Assembly: GCF_030373245.1 (NCBI RefSeq)
Contig: NZ_JAUCZF010000005.1
Span: 124,001 to 188,000 of the forward strand
Length of the DNA: 64,000 nt
Direction of reading: 5' to 3'
Origin: Hydrogenophaga sp.
GTDB taxonomy: Bacteria > Pseudomonadota > Gammaproteobacteria > Burkholderiales > Burkholderiaceae_C
The translations under genes were made by a program, and so were the position numbers. The notes under the pieces were generated by a model. That model saw nothing but the letters and a program-made list of their open reading frames with translations. It ran no database searches and was not told the DNA's origin. Shown in pieces: positions 38,797 to 47,678 of the stretch. Each line of letters opens with the position of its first letter. The first letter of the stretch is position 1.

Positions 38797-39620
38797 GCGA
38801 CCTATTTGAGCGCCGGTTTGGCGGCTTGCGGCGCCTCTACGGCGTGGCCGGCGCGCAGGCTGTTTTTGATGCTCACGTGGTGGTGGTGGGCATCGGCGGC
38901 GTGGGTTCGTGGGCGGCCGAGGCCTTGGCCCGCAGCGGGGTGAAGCGCCTGACCCTGATCGACCTGGACCACGTGTCCGAATCCAATATCAACCGGCAGA
39001 TCCATGCAACCGAATTCACGCTGGGTCAGGCCAAGGGCGACGCCATGCGCGAGCGCATCGCCCTGTTCCACCCGGATTGTGTGGTGGATGTCATCGACGA
39101 GTTCGTGACGCCGCACAACTGGCCTCAACTGGTGAACGGCTTGGCCCCCGATGCGCCACTCTCAGCGCTGATCGATGCCTGCGATCAGGTACAGGCCAAA
39201 ACCGTGATGGCGGCCTGGGCCAAGAAGCAGGGAGTACCCATGGTCACGGTGGGTGCAGCCGGTGGCAAGCGGCTGGCGCAGGCAGCGGAGGTGGCTGACC
39301 TGGCCGAGACCACGCACGACCCGCTGCTGGCCGCGCTGCGCTACCGCTTGCGCAAACACCATGGCGGTGCGCGACAAGGCCGCATGGGCTTGGCCTGCGT
39401 CTTCAGCCGAGAGGCGGTGGCTCCGCCCGATGCGTCCTGTGGGATCAACGAAACAGGAGGCGACGGCTCGCTCAATTGCCACGGCTATGGCTCGGTGGTG
39501 AGCGTGACCGCAACGTTTGGTTTTTGCGCGGCGGGCTGGGTGCTCAACCGTCTGGCCAACCAGGTCGCAGCAAGTGCGAATCAGGCTTCAAAAGCCCTCA
39601 AAAAAGACGCTATAATTTGA
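38793..39620 (+). CDS. tcdA: tRNA threonylcarbamoyladenosine dehydratase (TcdA/CsdL)
   Basis: E1-like ATP-dependent enzyme that cyclises t6A37 of tRNAs to ct6A. 275 residues. The Rossmann ATP-binding motif is VVVVGIGGVGSWAAEALARS, followed by GVKRLTLIDLDHVSESNINR and QIHATEFTLGQAKGDAMRER. The C-terminal block NETGGDGSLNCHGYGSVVSV, TATFGFCAAGWVLNRL is specific for the CsdL/TcdA branch of ThiF-like proteins. The start is a GTG at 38793 overlapping the stop of the YeeE-like gene. The 3' end contains a promoter for the tRNA-Lys gene 39 bases downstream. That tRNA has U36 and A37 and is a natural substrate class for TcdA. Confidence 0.95.
   Translation: MSDLFERRFGGLRRLYGVAGAQAVFDAHVVVVGIGGVGSWAAEALARSGVKRLTLIDLDHVSESNINRQIHATEFTLGQAKGDAMRERIALFHPDCVVDVIDEFVTPHNWPQLVNGLAPDAPLSALIDACDQVQAKTVMAAWAKKQGVPMVTVGAAGGKRLAQAAEVADLAETTHDPLLAALRYRLRKHHGGARQGRMGLACVFSREAVAPPDASCGINETGGDGSLNCHGYGSVVSVTATFGFCAAGWVLNRLANQVAASANQASKALKKDAII
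39587..39616 (+). promoter_or_regulatory. Promoter for tRNA-Lys inside the tcdA 3' end
   Basis: A perfect -10 hexamer TATAAT at 39611-39616 has TTCAAA (four of six matches) at 39587-39592, spacing 18. It lies 43 bases upstream of the tRNA and overlaps the last codons of tcdA. It points at the tRNA, and no other gene starts here. Confidence 0.7.
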
Positions 39621-39659
39621 GGCTTCGCAGCAAGCCACAAGCGAACTGCGGAACCGAGT

Positions 39660-39735
39660 GGGACGTTAGCTCAGTTGGTAGAGCAGCGGACTTTTAATCC
39701 GTTTGTCGTGGGTTCGACCCCCGCACGTCCCACCA
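39660..39735 (+). tRNA. tRNA-Lys (anticodon UUU), with encoded CCA
   Basis: 76 bases with a standard cloverleaf: acceptor GGGACGT/ACGTCCC, D-loop AGCTCAGTTGGTAGAGC, anticodon loop CTTTTAA with TTT at the anticodon positions, T-arm GTGGGTTCGACCCCCGC, discriminator A and CCA encoded. U36-A37 is the t6A determinant. A hairpin terminator follows ten bases later. Confidence 0.98.
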
Positions 39736-39744
39736 AAAAAACAC

Positions 39745-39776
39745 GAAGCCCTGATCGCAAGATCAGGGCTTTCTTG
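39745..39776. terminator. Terminator after tRNA-Lys
   Basis: AAGCCCTGATC pairs with GATCAGGGCTT around GCAA (a stable tetraloop), with T-rich sequence after it. It also faces the convergent GlsB-like gene and may serve both. Confidence 0.9.
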
Positions 39777-39794
39777 TTTGCGTGGCAGGTGGAC

Positions 39795-40040
39795 TTATTT
39801 CTTTTTCACCAGGCCGTAGATCACCAGCAGGACGATGGCGCCGATCACCGAGGCGATGAAACCAGCCGGTTGACCGGGGGCATACAGACCCAGCGCGGCG
39901 CCGCCGTAGCTCGCCACAAATGACCCGGCCACGCCGAGCACAGCGGTCATGATCCAGCCCATGCCGTCGTCTCCCGGTTTGATGGCGCGTGCCACGAAGC
40001 CGGCGATCAAGCCGATGATGACGGTGAAGATGATCGACAT
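39795..40040 (-). CDS. GlsB/YeaQ/YmgE-family stress-response membrane protein
   Basis: 81-residue membrane protein of the transglycosylase-associated (GlsB/YeaQ/YmgE) family. Hydrophobic segments are MSIIFTVIIGLIAGFVARAI, MGWIMTAVLGVAGSFVASYG and FIASVIGAIVLLVIYGLVKK. The GxxGGFxARxI-like start, a polar KPGDDGMG turn between the first two spans and the three-span length all fit. Function in stress is not defined at the molecular level. The gene stands alone on the minus strand. The 279 bases upstream of it, to 40319, hold no feature I recognise. Confidence 0.93.
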   Translation of the reverse strand: MSIIFTVIIGLIAGFVARAIKPGDDGMGWIMTAVLGVAGSFVASYGGAALGLYAPGQPAGFIASVIGAIVLLVIYGLVKKK

Positions 40041-40319
40041 AGTGACGCAGGCCTTTCTGATGTGGGGTTAACGACGCGTTGCGCTGGGCAGTGGCGCATG
40101 CGTCGACTTTACCGGGTCAGGCAGTCTGTGGTGTGAACGGTGAGCCTGGCAGGCAAGTCCAGGTGCGAAGGATCACACCGAGTGGTTGTTTCAGCAGCGC
40201 GCCAGGTTCACGCAGCTCGGCGTGGTGGCCACGCAGTGCTGACCTTGTTTTGTGCCCACCTGCAGAGGGGCAATGATGGCGTGAGCAAACGCCAGGATTT
40301 GCAGGCAGGGGCCGGTCGG

Positions 40320-40862
40320 CTACTCCGGCGTCACCTGCAGCGCCACCAGAAAGCGCGACACCATGTTGTACGCGGCCACGGTACCCACCAGCTCCACCAA
40401 CGCCTGGTTGCCCAGGGCGGCTTGCAGGCGGCGCATCAGCGCGTCTTCGACGTAGATGTTCCGCGTCATTTCCAGTGTGAGCTGGGCCGCATCGGCTTCA
40501 AGCGCACGGAACGCACCGGCGTCGAAGCGCTCGGTGCCCAACAGCCGCAGCGCATCGAGCTGCGCCTGTGTACCGCCGGCTTTCAGGAACAGCGGGGCAT
40601 GCTGGTTGAACTCGTATTCGGCAGCATTCAGCACCGCCACGCCGCACATGGCCAGTTCCCGCAATTGCGGATCCAGGCTCATGTGCTCGCGAACCTGCTT
40701 GAGAAACCCGTTCCAGCCGCTGGCCAGCGGGGCGCTGTGCAGCAGCATGCGGTCCAGGTTCAGCAGCTCGCCGCCGCGCCGCTCGCGGATGGCGTTCACC
40801 AACGCCGCAGGTTCAGCCAGGTCCAGTGGCTGGAACGGAACAATCCGGTGTGCTTCGCTCAT
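40320..40862 (-). CDS. Carboxymuconolactone-decarboxylase-like protein without a CxxC motif
   Basis: 180-residue CMD-family protein. The expected helix is present as LREHM-like region then LRELAMCGVAVLNAAEYEFN, QHAPLFLKAGGTQAQL. In place of the AhpD CxxC the sequence has AAEYEFNQHA, the pattern of non-peroxidase CMD proteins with acidic residues and a His. It is therefore unlikely to be an alkylhydroperoxidase. The start overlaps the stop of the Bug-type gene upstream by four bases (ATGA), so it belongs to that operon and presumably to the same unknown catabolic pathway. Confidence 0.82.
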   Translation of the reverse strand: MSEAHRIVPFQPLDLAEPAALVNAIRERRGGELLNLDRMLLHSAPLASGWNGFLKQVREHMSLDPQLRELAMCGVAVLNAAEYEFNQHAPLFLKAGGTQAQLDALRLLGTERFDAGAFRALEADAAQLTLEMTRNIYVEDALMRRLQAALGNQALVELVGTVAAYNMVSRFLVALQVTPE

Positions 40863-41824
40863 TCGGTGATGTTGTTGTCTTTGATGAACTTGACCCAGGT
40901 CGTCATCTGGCGCTCCACGAAAGGCGTGAACACCTCGGGGCCCCGACCGTCGATCTGGATGCCCTGGGCTTCGAGCTTGCTTGACACCGCCGGGTCACGC
41001 AGCACTTTGCGCAGCGCATCGTTGAATTGGGTCAGCACGGGCGCGGGTATCTTGGCCGGGCCGATCACACCCCACCAGGCCGGTGCATCGAAGCCGGGGA
41101 AGCCGCTTTCGGCGATGGTCGGCACGTTGGGCATGTCCTTCGATCGGTTGCTGGTGGTCACGGCCAACGGCGTCACGTTGCCTGAATCGGCGTGGGGCTT
41201 GACCAGGAACAGCGAGCCCACGGCCAGTGGTACGTGGCCACCAATGGCGTCGTTCATCAGCGGGCCGCCACCGCGGTAGGGCACGTGGGTCCAGTTGAAG
41301 CCGGCGTTCTTCGCCAGCTGGGCCAGTGCCAGGTGGCCCAGGCTGCCGGTGCCGATGGTGCCGAAGCTGTTGGGCTGCTTGGCCTTGGCCTGCGTCACCA
41401 GTTGCGCGAAGCTGGTCAGGGGCGAGCCCTTGCTGGCCACCAATACCATGGGCGCGGTACCCAGCAGGTTGACGTGGGTCAGGTCTTTCAGGGTGTCAAA
41501 CGCGATGCTGGGCTTGAGCGCCGGGTTCACCGCGTGGGTGTCGAACACCACGCCGAAGGTGTAGCCGTCTGGTTCGGCGCGGGCCACGGCTGCGGTACCG
41601 ATCATGCCGGAGGCGCCCCCAACGTTGTCCACCACCACCGTCTGCTTGAGTTCGGTGCGCAAGCCTTCCGCCAAGATGCGCGACACCTGGTCCACCGAGC
41701 CACCCGGCGGGAACACGGCAATCAGGCGGATGGGCTTGGCGCTGGGCCAGGCCTGGGCGTGGGCCACGGTCCCGCCCATGGCGGTCAGAGTCACCATGGC
41801 CGATACGAGCAATTTTTTCATCAT
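40859..41824 (-). CDS. Tripartite tricarboxylate transporter (Bug-type) substrate-binding protein
   Basis: 321-residue extracytoplasmic binding protein of the Bug/TctC family, which is greatly expanded in Burkholderiales. The signal peptide is MMKKLLVSAMVTLTAMGGTV, with a cut after AHAQ. Family blocks: KPIRLIAVFPPGGSVDQVSR, GASGMIGTAAVARAEPDGYT, TFGVVFDTHAVNPAL, NVPTIAESGFPGFDAPAWWG and VIGPAKIPAPVLTQFNDALR. No TctA/TctB membrane subunits lie nearby. The start ATG 41824 is preceded by CAGGAGACCAAGAAG. Coupled to the CMD-like gene downstream and divergent from a hydroxyacid dehydrogenase. The carboxylic acid ligand is unknown. Confidence 0.92.
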   Translation of the reverse strand: MMKKLLVSAMVTLTAMGGTVAHAQAWPSAKPIRLIAVFPPGGSVDQVSRILAEGLRTELKQTVVVDNVGGASGMIGTAAVARAEPDGYTFGVVFDTHAVNPALKPSIAFDTLKDLTHVNLLGTAPMVLVASKGSPLTSFAQLVTQAKAKQPNSFGTIGTGSLGHLALAQLAKNAGFNWTHVPYRGGGPLMNDAIGGHVPLAVGSLFLVKPHADSGNVTPLAVTTSNRSKDMPNVPTIAESGFPGFDAPAWWGVIGPAKIPAPVLTQFNDALRKVLRDPAVSSKLEAQGIQIDGRGPEVFTPFVERQMTTWVKFIKDNNITE

Positions 41825-42014
41825 CTTCTTGGTCTCCTGAGTGGAAAAGGCGAGGGGTGCTTGTGAACGGAAGCTTCGCAGTATGGGCGGCGCAGAGGCG
41901 ATGTCTGTACGTAAAACTACGGGCGCCCGCACGCCTATCATCCCGGGCACCACGCCAGTTCATGATGGATGGCGTTTGTGATGTCGCCTTTCTGCTTTCT
42001 GGATACCCCTTGTG

Positions 42015-43046
42015 ATGAACCAGACTTCTCAGTTCCTCTCCGCTGTCCCTGGCCAGAGGCCATGCATCGTCGTGCTGGACGATTACGAACAGGCCTTCGA
42101 GGCCCTGGCAGACTGGCAGCCGGTGCGCAAGCATGCGCAGCTGCACATACAGACCACACCGCTGAAAGGGGCGCCGCTGCTGGAGCTGCTGGCCGAGGCC
42201 GATGTGGTGGTGCTGATGAGAGACCGCACGCCCTTGTTGGCCGATCTGATCGCCAAGCTGCCCAGGCTCAAGTTGGTGGTGTTCACTGGCACGCGCAACC
42301 AGGCGCTTGACGTCGCTGCGCTGGCCGCGCGCGGCATTCCGGTTTGCCACACCGGATGGGGCCCGTCCAAGGACAGCACCGCCGAACTGACCTGGGCGCT
42401 CATCATGGCCGCCCACAAGCGGTTGGTGGAGAACTGCAACGCACTCATGCAGCGCAAGTCTCAGGAAGGGTTGGAGGGGCACTGGCGCACGCCGCACGCC
42501 CTGCTGCCTGTGCTCAAAGGCGAGACCCTCGGGCTGGTCGGCCTGGGCGAAATCGGTGGCCGCGTGGCTCGCTATGCGCAGGCCTTCGGCATGGAGGTGC
42601 TGGCATGGAGCCCGCGCATGACGGCCGAACGTGCCGCCGAACACGGTGCCAGCTTCGTGGATCTGGATACCTTGCTGGCGCGCTCCCGCATCGTGAGCCT
42701 GCACCTCGTGGTTACAGCACAGACGCGTGGCCTCATCAACGCCGAGCGCCTGGCCTTGATGCGCGCCGACAGCCTCCTGGTGAACACCTCGCGATCGACG
42801 CTGGTCGACACGGCGGCTCTACTTCAAGCACTGTCTCAAGGCCGTCCAGCTCAGGTCGCGCTGGATGTCTTCGATGCCGAGCCACTGCCTGAGGACGCTC
42901 CCCTGCGCAGTTTTCCGCAGGCGCTGCTGAGCCCCCACCTGGGCTTTGTGGCTCGTCCCGTGTTCGAGACTTTTGTGCAGGACGCCCGCGAATGTGTGCT
43001 GGCCTGGCTCGCCGGAGCGCCGTTGCCTCGCGTGTTGGCGCCCTGA
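42015..43046 (+). CDS. D-2-hydroxyacid dehydrogenase family protein
   Basis: 343-residue NAD-dependent oxidoreductase. A catalytic-domain half (CIVVLDDYEQAFEALADWQP) surrounds the NAD domain, whose motif is GLVGLGEIGGRVARYAQAFG. The catalytic Arg lies in VNTSRSTLVDTAALLQALSQ, the Glu in VALDVFDAEPLPEDAPLRSF, and the His in LLSPHLGFVARPVFE. The chosen ATG follows an in-frame GTG. The substrate is not recognised; phosphoglycerate dehydrogenase is excluded by the lack of regulatory domains. It is divergent from the Bug-type transporter, so the product could be an acid taken up by it. That is inference. Confidence 0.9.
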   Translation: MNQTSQFLSAVPGQRPCIVVLDDYEQAFEALADWQPVRKHAQLHIQTTPLKGAPLLELLAEADVVVLMRDRTPLLADLIAKLPRLKLVVFTGTRNQALDVAALAARGIPVCHTGWGPSKDSTAELTWALIMAAHKRLVENCNALMQRKSQEGLEGHWRTPHALLPVLKGETLGLVGLGEIGGRVARYAQAFGMEVLAWSPRMTAERAAEHGASFVDLDTLLARSRIVSLHLVVTAQTRGLINAERLALMRADSLLVNTSRSTLVDTAALLQALSQGRPAQVALDVFDAEPLPEDAPLRSFPQALLSPHLGFVARPVFETFVQDARECVLAWLAGAPLPRVLAP

Positions 43047-43057
43047 GGCACCTGGTT

Positions 43058-43456
43058 TCAGATTCCATCCACCAGACGCTCGGCGTGCAGCTCGCGGATG
43101 CGCGAGTCCACGTAGTAGCCGCCGTACTCTGTGTAACGCAGGAAGGGCAGGCGACAGTGCCGGCATGACCAGATCTCGCAGCGGTTGTAAGGGCGGCGCG
43201 AGAGCGAAATGGGTGCGGCGGCCGACCATTCGTCCACACCGGTGGGCCGAGGTGTTTCTTCCTGCGTCGGTTCGTCATCACCCGGCAGCCACAGAGCGCC
43301 AACAGCCTGCAGTACCTCAGCACTGGCCGTGGCCGGAAACGAACTCCAGCCGGGGCTAGAAAAGGCTCGGCATTGGTTGCAGGCGCTGCCGGGGGCAGAC
43401 AGGGCCAGTTCGGTGGCTTCTGCCGCGCTCAAGCGGCGCAGTGGCTGGGTACTCAT
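43058..43456 (-). CDS. Conserved-looking hypothetical protein with two Cys pairs
   Basis: 132-residue protein with Cys26-x-x-Cys29 (SACNQCRAF) and Cys93 with Cys98-x-x-Cys101 (RCEIWSCRHCRLPFLRYTEY), a spacing that could bind zinc. The last third (LRYTEYGGYYVDSRIRELHA) is rich in aromatic and charged residues and looks folded. I do not recognise the family. There is no signal peptide or membrane span. It is on the minus strand between a plus-strand dehydrogenase (12-base gap, tail to tail) and the ABC-F gene. The 180 bases between it and the ABC-F stop contain nothing I can name. Confidence 0.6.
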   Translation of the reverse strand: MSTQPLRRLSAAEATELALSAPGSACNQCRAFSSPGWSSFPATASAEVLQAVGALWLPGDDEPTQEETPRPTGVDEWSAAAPISLSRRPYNRCEIWSCRHCRLPFLRYTEYGGYYVDSRIRELHAERLVDGI

Positions 43457-43636
43457 GCTCCGATGCTAATCGGTGCGCGTGAGGGTGCAGGAACACCGGC
43501 CTGTTGAGCCAGTCAGGGGGCAAGAGTCAAGAAGTCCCATGCCTGGTCATGACTGGCACAGGAAAAAGAATCCCCGAGGACTCCCCGTGACATGACCTGG
43601 GTCACGGGCGGTGCGGCCTGCCTTTTGCAGCTGCGA

Positions 43637-45616
43637 CTACGTTGTGCTCGCGGCCTCGATCTGCTCGGTGAGTTCCAGCCAGCGCTCTTCCAGAGGTTCC
43701 AGGCTGGCATGGACGGCCTTGAGCTGGCGCCCCGCCTCGGCCAGCTCGGCAGGTGCGGCAGGCCCATTCAGTCTGGCCTCCAGGGCGGTTCGCTCCTGCG
43801 TGAACTGCGCCATCTGCTTTTCGACGCGCTCGAGCTCCTTCTTCAGCGGTTTGAGCTGTTCGCGCTTGAGGGCTTCCTGCTTGCGCTGGTCGGGACCTGC
43901 CGTGGGCACGGTCGCGGTCTGAAGCGCAGGGACGGGCGGCGGTGTTGCCTGAGCGGCGCGCTGTTCCTGGCGCTGGGCTTCGCGCGACTGCTTGGCCACG
44001 TCAAGCAGATAGCGCTGGTAGTCATCCAGATCGCCATCGAAGGGTTCGATGCCACCGCGGGAGACCAGCCAGAACTCATCGCACACCGCACGCAGCAAGG
44101 CGCGGTCGTGGCTGACCAGCATCACGGTACCTTCGAACTCGTTGAGCGCCATCGACAAGGCTTCGCGCGTCGCCAGATCCAGGTGGTTGGTGGGTTCGTC
44201 GAGCAGCAGCAGGTTGGGGCGCTGCCACACGATCATGCACAGCACCAGGCGGGCTTTTTCGCCGCCGCTCATGCTGCCCACGGTCTGCTTGACCTGGTCA
44301 CCCGTGAAGTTGAAGCTGCCGAGGAAACTGCGCAGATCCTGCTCGCGCGTGGCCTGACCTTGCAGACGGCCTTCGGCCGTGCACTCTTTCACCAGCCGGA
44401 TCATGTGCTCCAGCGGCGTGTCGGCCGGCCTCAGTACGTCCAGCTCTTGCTGCGCGAAATAGCCGATGTTCAGTCCCTTGCCCTCGGTGACCTGACCAGC
44501 CAGCGGCTGCAGTGCGCGGGCAATCGTCTTGACCACGGTGGACTTTCCCTGGCCGTTGGCGCCCAGGATGCCGATGCGTTGCCCCGCCTGCACCGAGCGG
44601 CTGATGCCGCGCACGATGGTGATCGGCTCGCTGCTGCCAGCCGGCGGTGGGTAACCAAAATCCACGTTCTGCATGGCCAGCATGGGGTTGGGAAGGTTCT
44701 GCGGCTCGGAGAATTCAAAGGTGAAATCCGCTTCGGCCAGCACCGGGCCGATCTTCTCCATGCGCTCCAGCGCCTTCACGCGGCTTTGTGCCTGCTTGGC
44801 CTTGCTGGCCTTGGCCTTGAAGCGGTCGATGAACTTCTGCAGGTGCGCCATCTTTTCCTGCTGGCGCGAGAACGCCGAGGCCTGAAGCGCCATCTGCTCG
44901 GCTCGCATGTCTTCGAAGCGGCTGTAGTTGCCGCCGTAGCGGGTGAGCTGGGCTCGCTCGATGTGCACCGTGACGTTGGTCACCGCGTCCAGAAACTCGC
45001 GGTCGTGGCTGATCACGAGCATGGTGCCTTCGTAGCGCTGCAGCCAGGCCTCCAGCCACACCAGGGCGTCCAGGTCCAGGTGGTTGGTGGGTTCGTCGAG
45101 CAGCAGCAGTTCACTCGGGCACATCAGCGCGCGCGCCAGCTGCAGGCGCATGCGCCAGCCGCCAGAGAAGCTGTTGACCGGGCGCTCGAGCTCGTCGGTG
45201 CGAAAACCCAGCCCGAGAATGAGCGCCTGTGCACGTGCGGGTGCGTCGTGGGCGCCGGCATCGTGCAGCGCCATGTAGGCGTTGCCCATGCGCTCGCCGT
45301 CGTCGCTGGCTTCTGCCGCGCTTACCTCGGCTTGCGCGGCGAGCAGCGTGGTGTCGCCTTCGATCACGAACTGGGTAGCGGGCATGTCCGTCTCGGGCAT
45401 GTCCTGCGCCACCTGCGCCATGCGCCATTGCGGTGGCACGTAGAAGTCACCCTTGTCTTCGTGCAGGCTGTGATCCAGCAAGCGAAACAGGCTGGACTTG
45501 CCCGCTCCGTTGCGGCCAACCAGGCCCACCTTTTCGCCCGGGTTGATGGTGACGGAGGCGTTGTCCAGCAGCACCTTGGTGCCGCGTCGCAGGACGATGT
45601 TCTTGATGGTGATCAT
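43637..45616 (-). CDS. ABC-F family ribosome-associated ATPase (YheS-like)
   Basis: 659-residue soluble protein with two ABC cassettes and no membrane spans. The first has Walker A GLVGRNGAGKSSLFRLL, signature NSFSGGWRMRLQLARALMCP and Walker B LLLLDEPTNHLDLDALVWLE. The linker (MALQASAFSRQQEKMAHLQK) is the charged P-site tRNA interaction motif region. The second has GILGANGQGKSTVVKTIARA, SMSGGEKARLVLCMI and LLLLDEPTNHLDLATREALS. A C-terminal coiled coil follows (KREQLKPLKKELERVEKQMA). The layout fits YheS/Uup more than EttA. Its start overlaps the prmB stop by four bases. Confidence 0.93.
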   Translation of the reverse strand: MITIKNIVLRRGTKVLLDNASVTINPGEKVGLVGRNGAGKSSLFRLLDHSLHEDKGDFYVPPQWRMAQVAQDMPETDMPATQFVIEGDTTLLAAQAEVSAAEASDDGERMGNAYMALHDAGAHDAPARAQALILGLGFRTDELERPVNSFSGGWRMRLQLARALMCPSELLLLDEPTNHLDLDALVWLEAWLQRYEGTMLVISHDREFLDAVTNVTVHIERAQLTRYGGNYSRFEDMRAEQMALQASAFSRQQEKMAHLQKFIDRFKAKASKAKQAQSRVKALERMEKIGPVLAEADFTFEFSEPQNLPNPMLAMQNVDFGYPPPAGSSEPITIVRGISRSVQAGQRIGILGANGQGKSTVVKTIARALQPLAGQVTEGKGLNIGYFAQQELDVLRPADTPLEHMIRLVKECTAEGRLQGQATREQDLRSFLGSFNFTGDQVKQTVGSMSGGEKARLVLCMIVWQRPNLLLLDEPTNHLDLATREALSMALNEFEGTVMLVSHDRALLRAVCDEFWLVSRGGIEPFDGDLDDYQRYLLDVAKQSREAQRQEQRAAQATPPPVPALQTATVPTAGPDQRKQEALKREQLKPLKKELERVEKQMAQFTQERTALEARLNGPAAPAELAEAGRQLKAVHASLEPLEERWLELTEQIEAASTT

Positions 45617-46506
45617 GGGGCGGGCGCAGGCAGCGAGGCCGGCGCCAAAAGAGATTCAGCGGTGAGCAAGAGCACCTGGTCGTCGCCGGCGCTGGTGGAC
45701 AGCCACACAGCTTCGAGTTGCGGGAACGCGGCTTCAAAGAACGGGCGCTCGTTACCGATTTCCAGCACCAGCACGCCTTGCGGGGACAAGCGAGAGGGTG
45801 CGTCGCGCAGCAGTTGACAGATGAAGTCCATGCCATCCGCACCGCCCGCCAGGGCCAGCACGGGCTCTGCCTGGTACTCCGGGGGCAGGGCACTCATGCT
45901 CTGCGCGTTCACATAGGGCGGGTTGCAGAGAATGAGGTCGTAAGGACCGGGGCAGGCCTGCAAGCCGTCGGACTCGACCAGGTCGATGCGGTCTTGCAGC
46001 CCGTGTTTGTCGACATTGATGCGCGCCACGGCCAAGGCGTCGACGGACAGATCGGCCGCGAGCACGTGCACATCGGGCCAGGCCATGGCCGCCAGCACCG
46101 CCAGGCTGCCATTGCCGGTGCACAGGTCGAGCACCTCGCGGGTGGACTCGCTCAGCCAGGCGTCAAAGCCGCCTTCGGCGATCAGCTCGGCGATGAAGCT
46201 GCGCGGCACGATGGTGCGCTCATCGACATAAAACGGAACACCCTGCAACCAGGCTTCGCGGGTGAGGTAGGCAGCGGGCTGGCGAGTCTCGATGCGGCGG
46301 GTGATCAGCGACTGAACCGCTTGCGACTGCGCTTCAGTGACGGCATGAGCAGCCAGGGCTTCGAGATCGCAGTCCAGCGGCAGGCCAAGCTGCCAGAGGA
46401 CCAGCCAGGCCGCTTCGTCGCGGGCGTTGCTGGTGCCGTGGCCAAAGGCCAATGGCGCGGCCGCCAGGCGCTCGGTGGCCTGGGTCAGGAGATCTTGCAG
46501 GGTCAT
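45613..46506 (-). CDS. prmB: 50S ribosomal protein L3 glutamine methyltransferase
   Basis: SAM-dependent N5-glutamine methyltransferase, 297 residues. The catalytic motif is [20 protein letters not shown] (NPPY), the SAM site is [20 protein letters not shown], and the N-terminal helical part carries [20 protein letters not shown] and [13 protein letters not shown]. The VPRSFIAE block and length favour PrmB (L3) over PrmC (release factors). The ATG at 46506 overlaps the dapE stop, so the much longer open frame upstream is a shadow. Operon order here is dapE-prmB-ABC-F. Confidence 0.95.
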   Translation of the reverse strand: MTLQDLLTQATERLAAAPLAFGHGTSNARDEAAWLVLWQLGLPLDCDLEALAAHAVTEAQSQAVQSLITRRIETRQPAAYLTREAWLQGVPFYVDERTIVPRSFIAELIAEGGFDAWLSESTREVLDLCTGNGSLAVLAAMAWPDVHVLAADLSVDALAVARINVDKHGLQDRIDLVESDGLQACPGPYDLILCNPPYVNAQSMSALPPEYQAEPVLALAGGADGMDFICQLLRDAPSRLSPQGVLVLEIGNERPFFEAAFPQLEAVWLSTSAGDDQVLLLTAESLLAPASLPAPAP

Positions 46507-47678
46507 GGCTGCTGGCCACGGACCTGCGCGGCCAGGTTGTCCAGTACGCGCCGATAGATGTTTTTCAGCGGTTCGATATCGGCCACGGCCACGCATTCGT
46601 CGATCTTGTGGATGGTCGCGTTGGGTGGACCGAGTTCGATCACCTGGGGGCAGATCTGGGCAATGAATCGTCCATCGCTGGTACCGCCGGTGGTCGAGAG
46701 CTGGGTCTCGATGCCGGTTTCGCTGCGAACCGCATCCCGCACGGCGTTGACCAGGGTGCCTGGCGGAGTGAGGAAGGGCAGACCACTCAGGTTCCACTCC
46801 AGGTCGCAACTTTCCCCTGGTTGCAGCTGGTGCGCCGCCAGAATGGCCGCGACGCGTTGCTGCAGGCTGTCTGGCGTGGACTCGGTGGAGAAACGGAAAT
46901 TGAAGTCGATCACCACGGTGCCGGGGATGACATTGCTGGCACCCGTGCCGCCGTGGATATTGCTGACCTGCCAACTGGTGGGCGGAAAAAACGCATTGCC
47001 CGCGTCCCAGACTTCGGCGGCCAGCGCGGCCAGCGCCGGCGCGGCCAGGTGGATGGGGTTCCTGGCGAGGTGGGGGTAGGCGATGTGGCCCTGGACGCCC
47101 TTGACGGTGAGCTTGCCGCTGAGCGAGCCACGGCGGCCGTTCTTGATCATGTCGCCGGTCTGCTCCACCGAGGTGGGCTCGCCGACGATGGCCCAGTCCA
47201 TTCGCTGTTTGCGTCGGGTGAGCTCGCGGCAGACCATGACCGTGCCATCGGTGGCAGGGCCCTCTTCATCGCTGGTGAGCAAGAAGGCAATGTCGATGGG
47301 CGGCTGGGGTGTGGCGGCCAGGAACTCTTCGCAGGCGACCACCATGGCCGCGAGTGATGCTTTCATGTCGCTCGCGCCCCGACCAAACAGCTTGCCGTCA
47401 CGGTGTGTGGGCACAAACGGGTCGCTGGTCCATGCGCTCAACGGGCCGGTGGGCACCACATCCGTGTGGCCAGCGAAGATAAGAGTCGGTTGTTGTCCAC
47501 TGCCCAGCCGGGCCCACAGGTTGGTGACGCGCAGGTCGGCTGGACCGCTCTCCATCGTTTCACAAACAAAGCCCTGTGCCGACAACCGTTCGCCGATGAT
47601 GGCCTGGCATCCCTCATCCCGAGGGGTGACGGAGGGGAGTGCGATCAGGGCTTCGGTCAGGCGCAGGGTGGCGGTCAT
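46503..47678 (-). CDS. dapE: Succinyl-diaminopimelate desuccinylase
   Basis: Zn-dependent M20 hydrolase that releases succinate to give LL-diaminopimelate in lysine and peptidoglycan synthesis. 391 residues. Metal-binding segments: [80 protein letters not shown] and the final [20 protein letters not shown]. The dimerisation domain contains [20 protein letters not shown]. The start overlaps the pilU stop by one base. Together with dapD and dapC nearby it makes a dap cluster. Confidence 0.96.
   Translation of the reverse strand: MTATLRLTEALIALPSVTPRDEGCQAIIGERLSAQGFVCETMESGPADLRVTNLWARLGSGQQPTLIFAGHTDVVPTGPLSAWTSDPFVPTHRDGKLFGRGASDMKASLAAMVVACEEFLAATPQPPIDIAFLLTSDEEGPATDGTVMVCRELTRRKQRMDWAIVGEPTSVEQTGDMIKNGRRGSLSGKLTVKGVQGHIAYPHLARNPIHLAAPALAALAAEVWDAGNAFFPPTSWQVSNIHGGTGASNVIPGTVVIDFNFRFSTESTPDSLQQRVAAILAAHQLQPGESCDLEWNLSGLPFLTPPGTLVNAVRDAVRSETGIETQLSTTGGTSDGRFIAQICPQVIELGPPNATIHKIDECVAVADIEPLKNIYRRVLDNLAAQVRGQQP

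Noticed and set aside
43592-45817. A 741-codon plus-strand frame opposite the ABC-F gene
   Set aside because: It is a shadow of the minus-strand ABC-F gene, whose two ATPase cassettes are intact.
46507-46974. A long upstream extension of prmB
   Set aside because: The true start overlaps the dapE stop by ATGA, and the extended part lies inside dapE on the same strand in a different frame.
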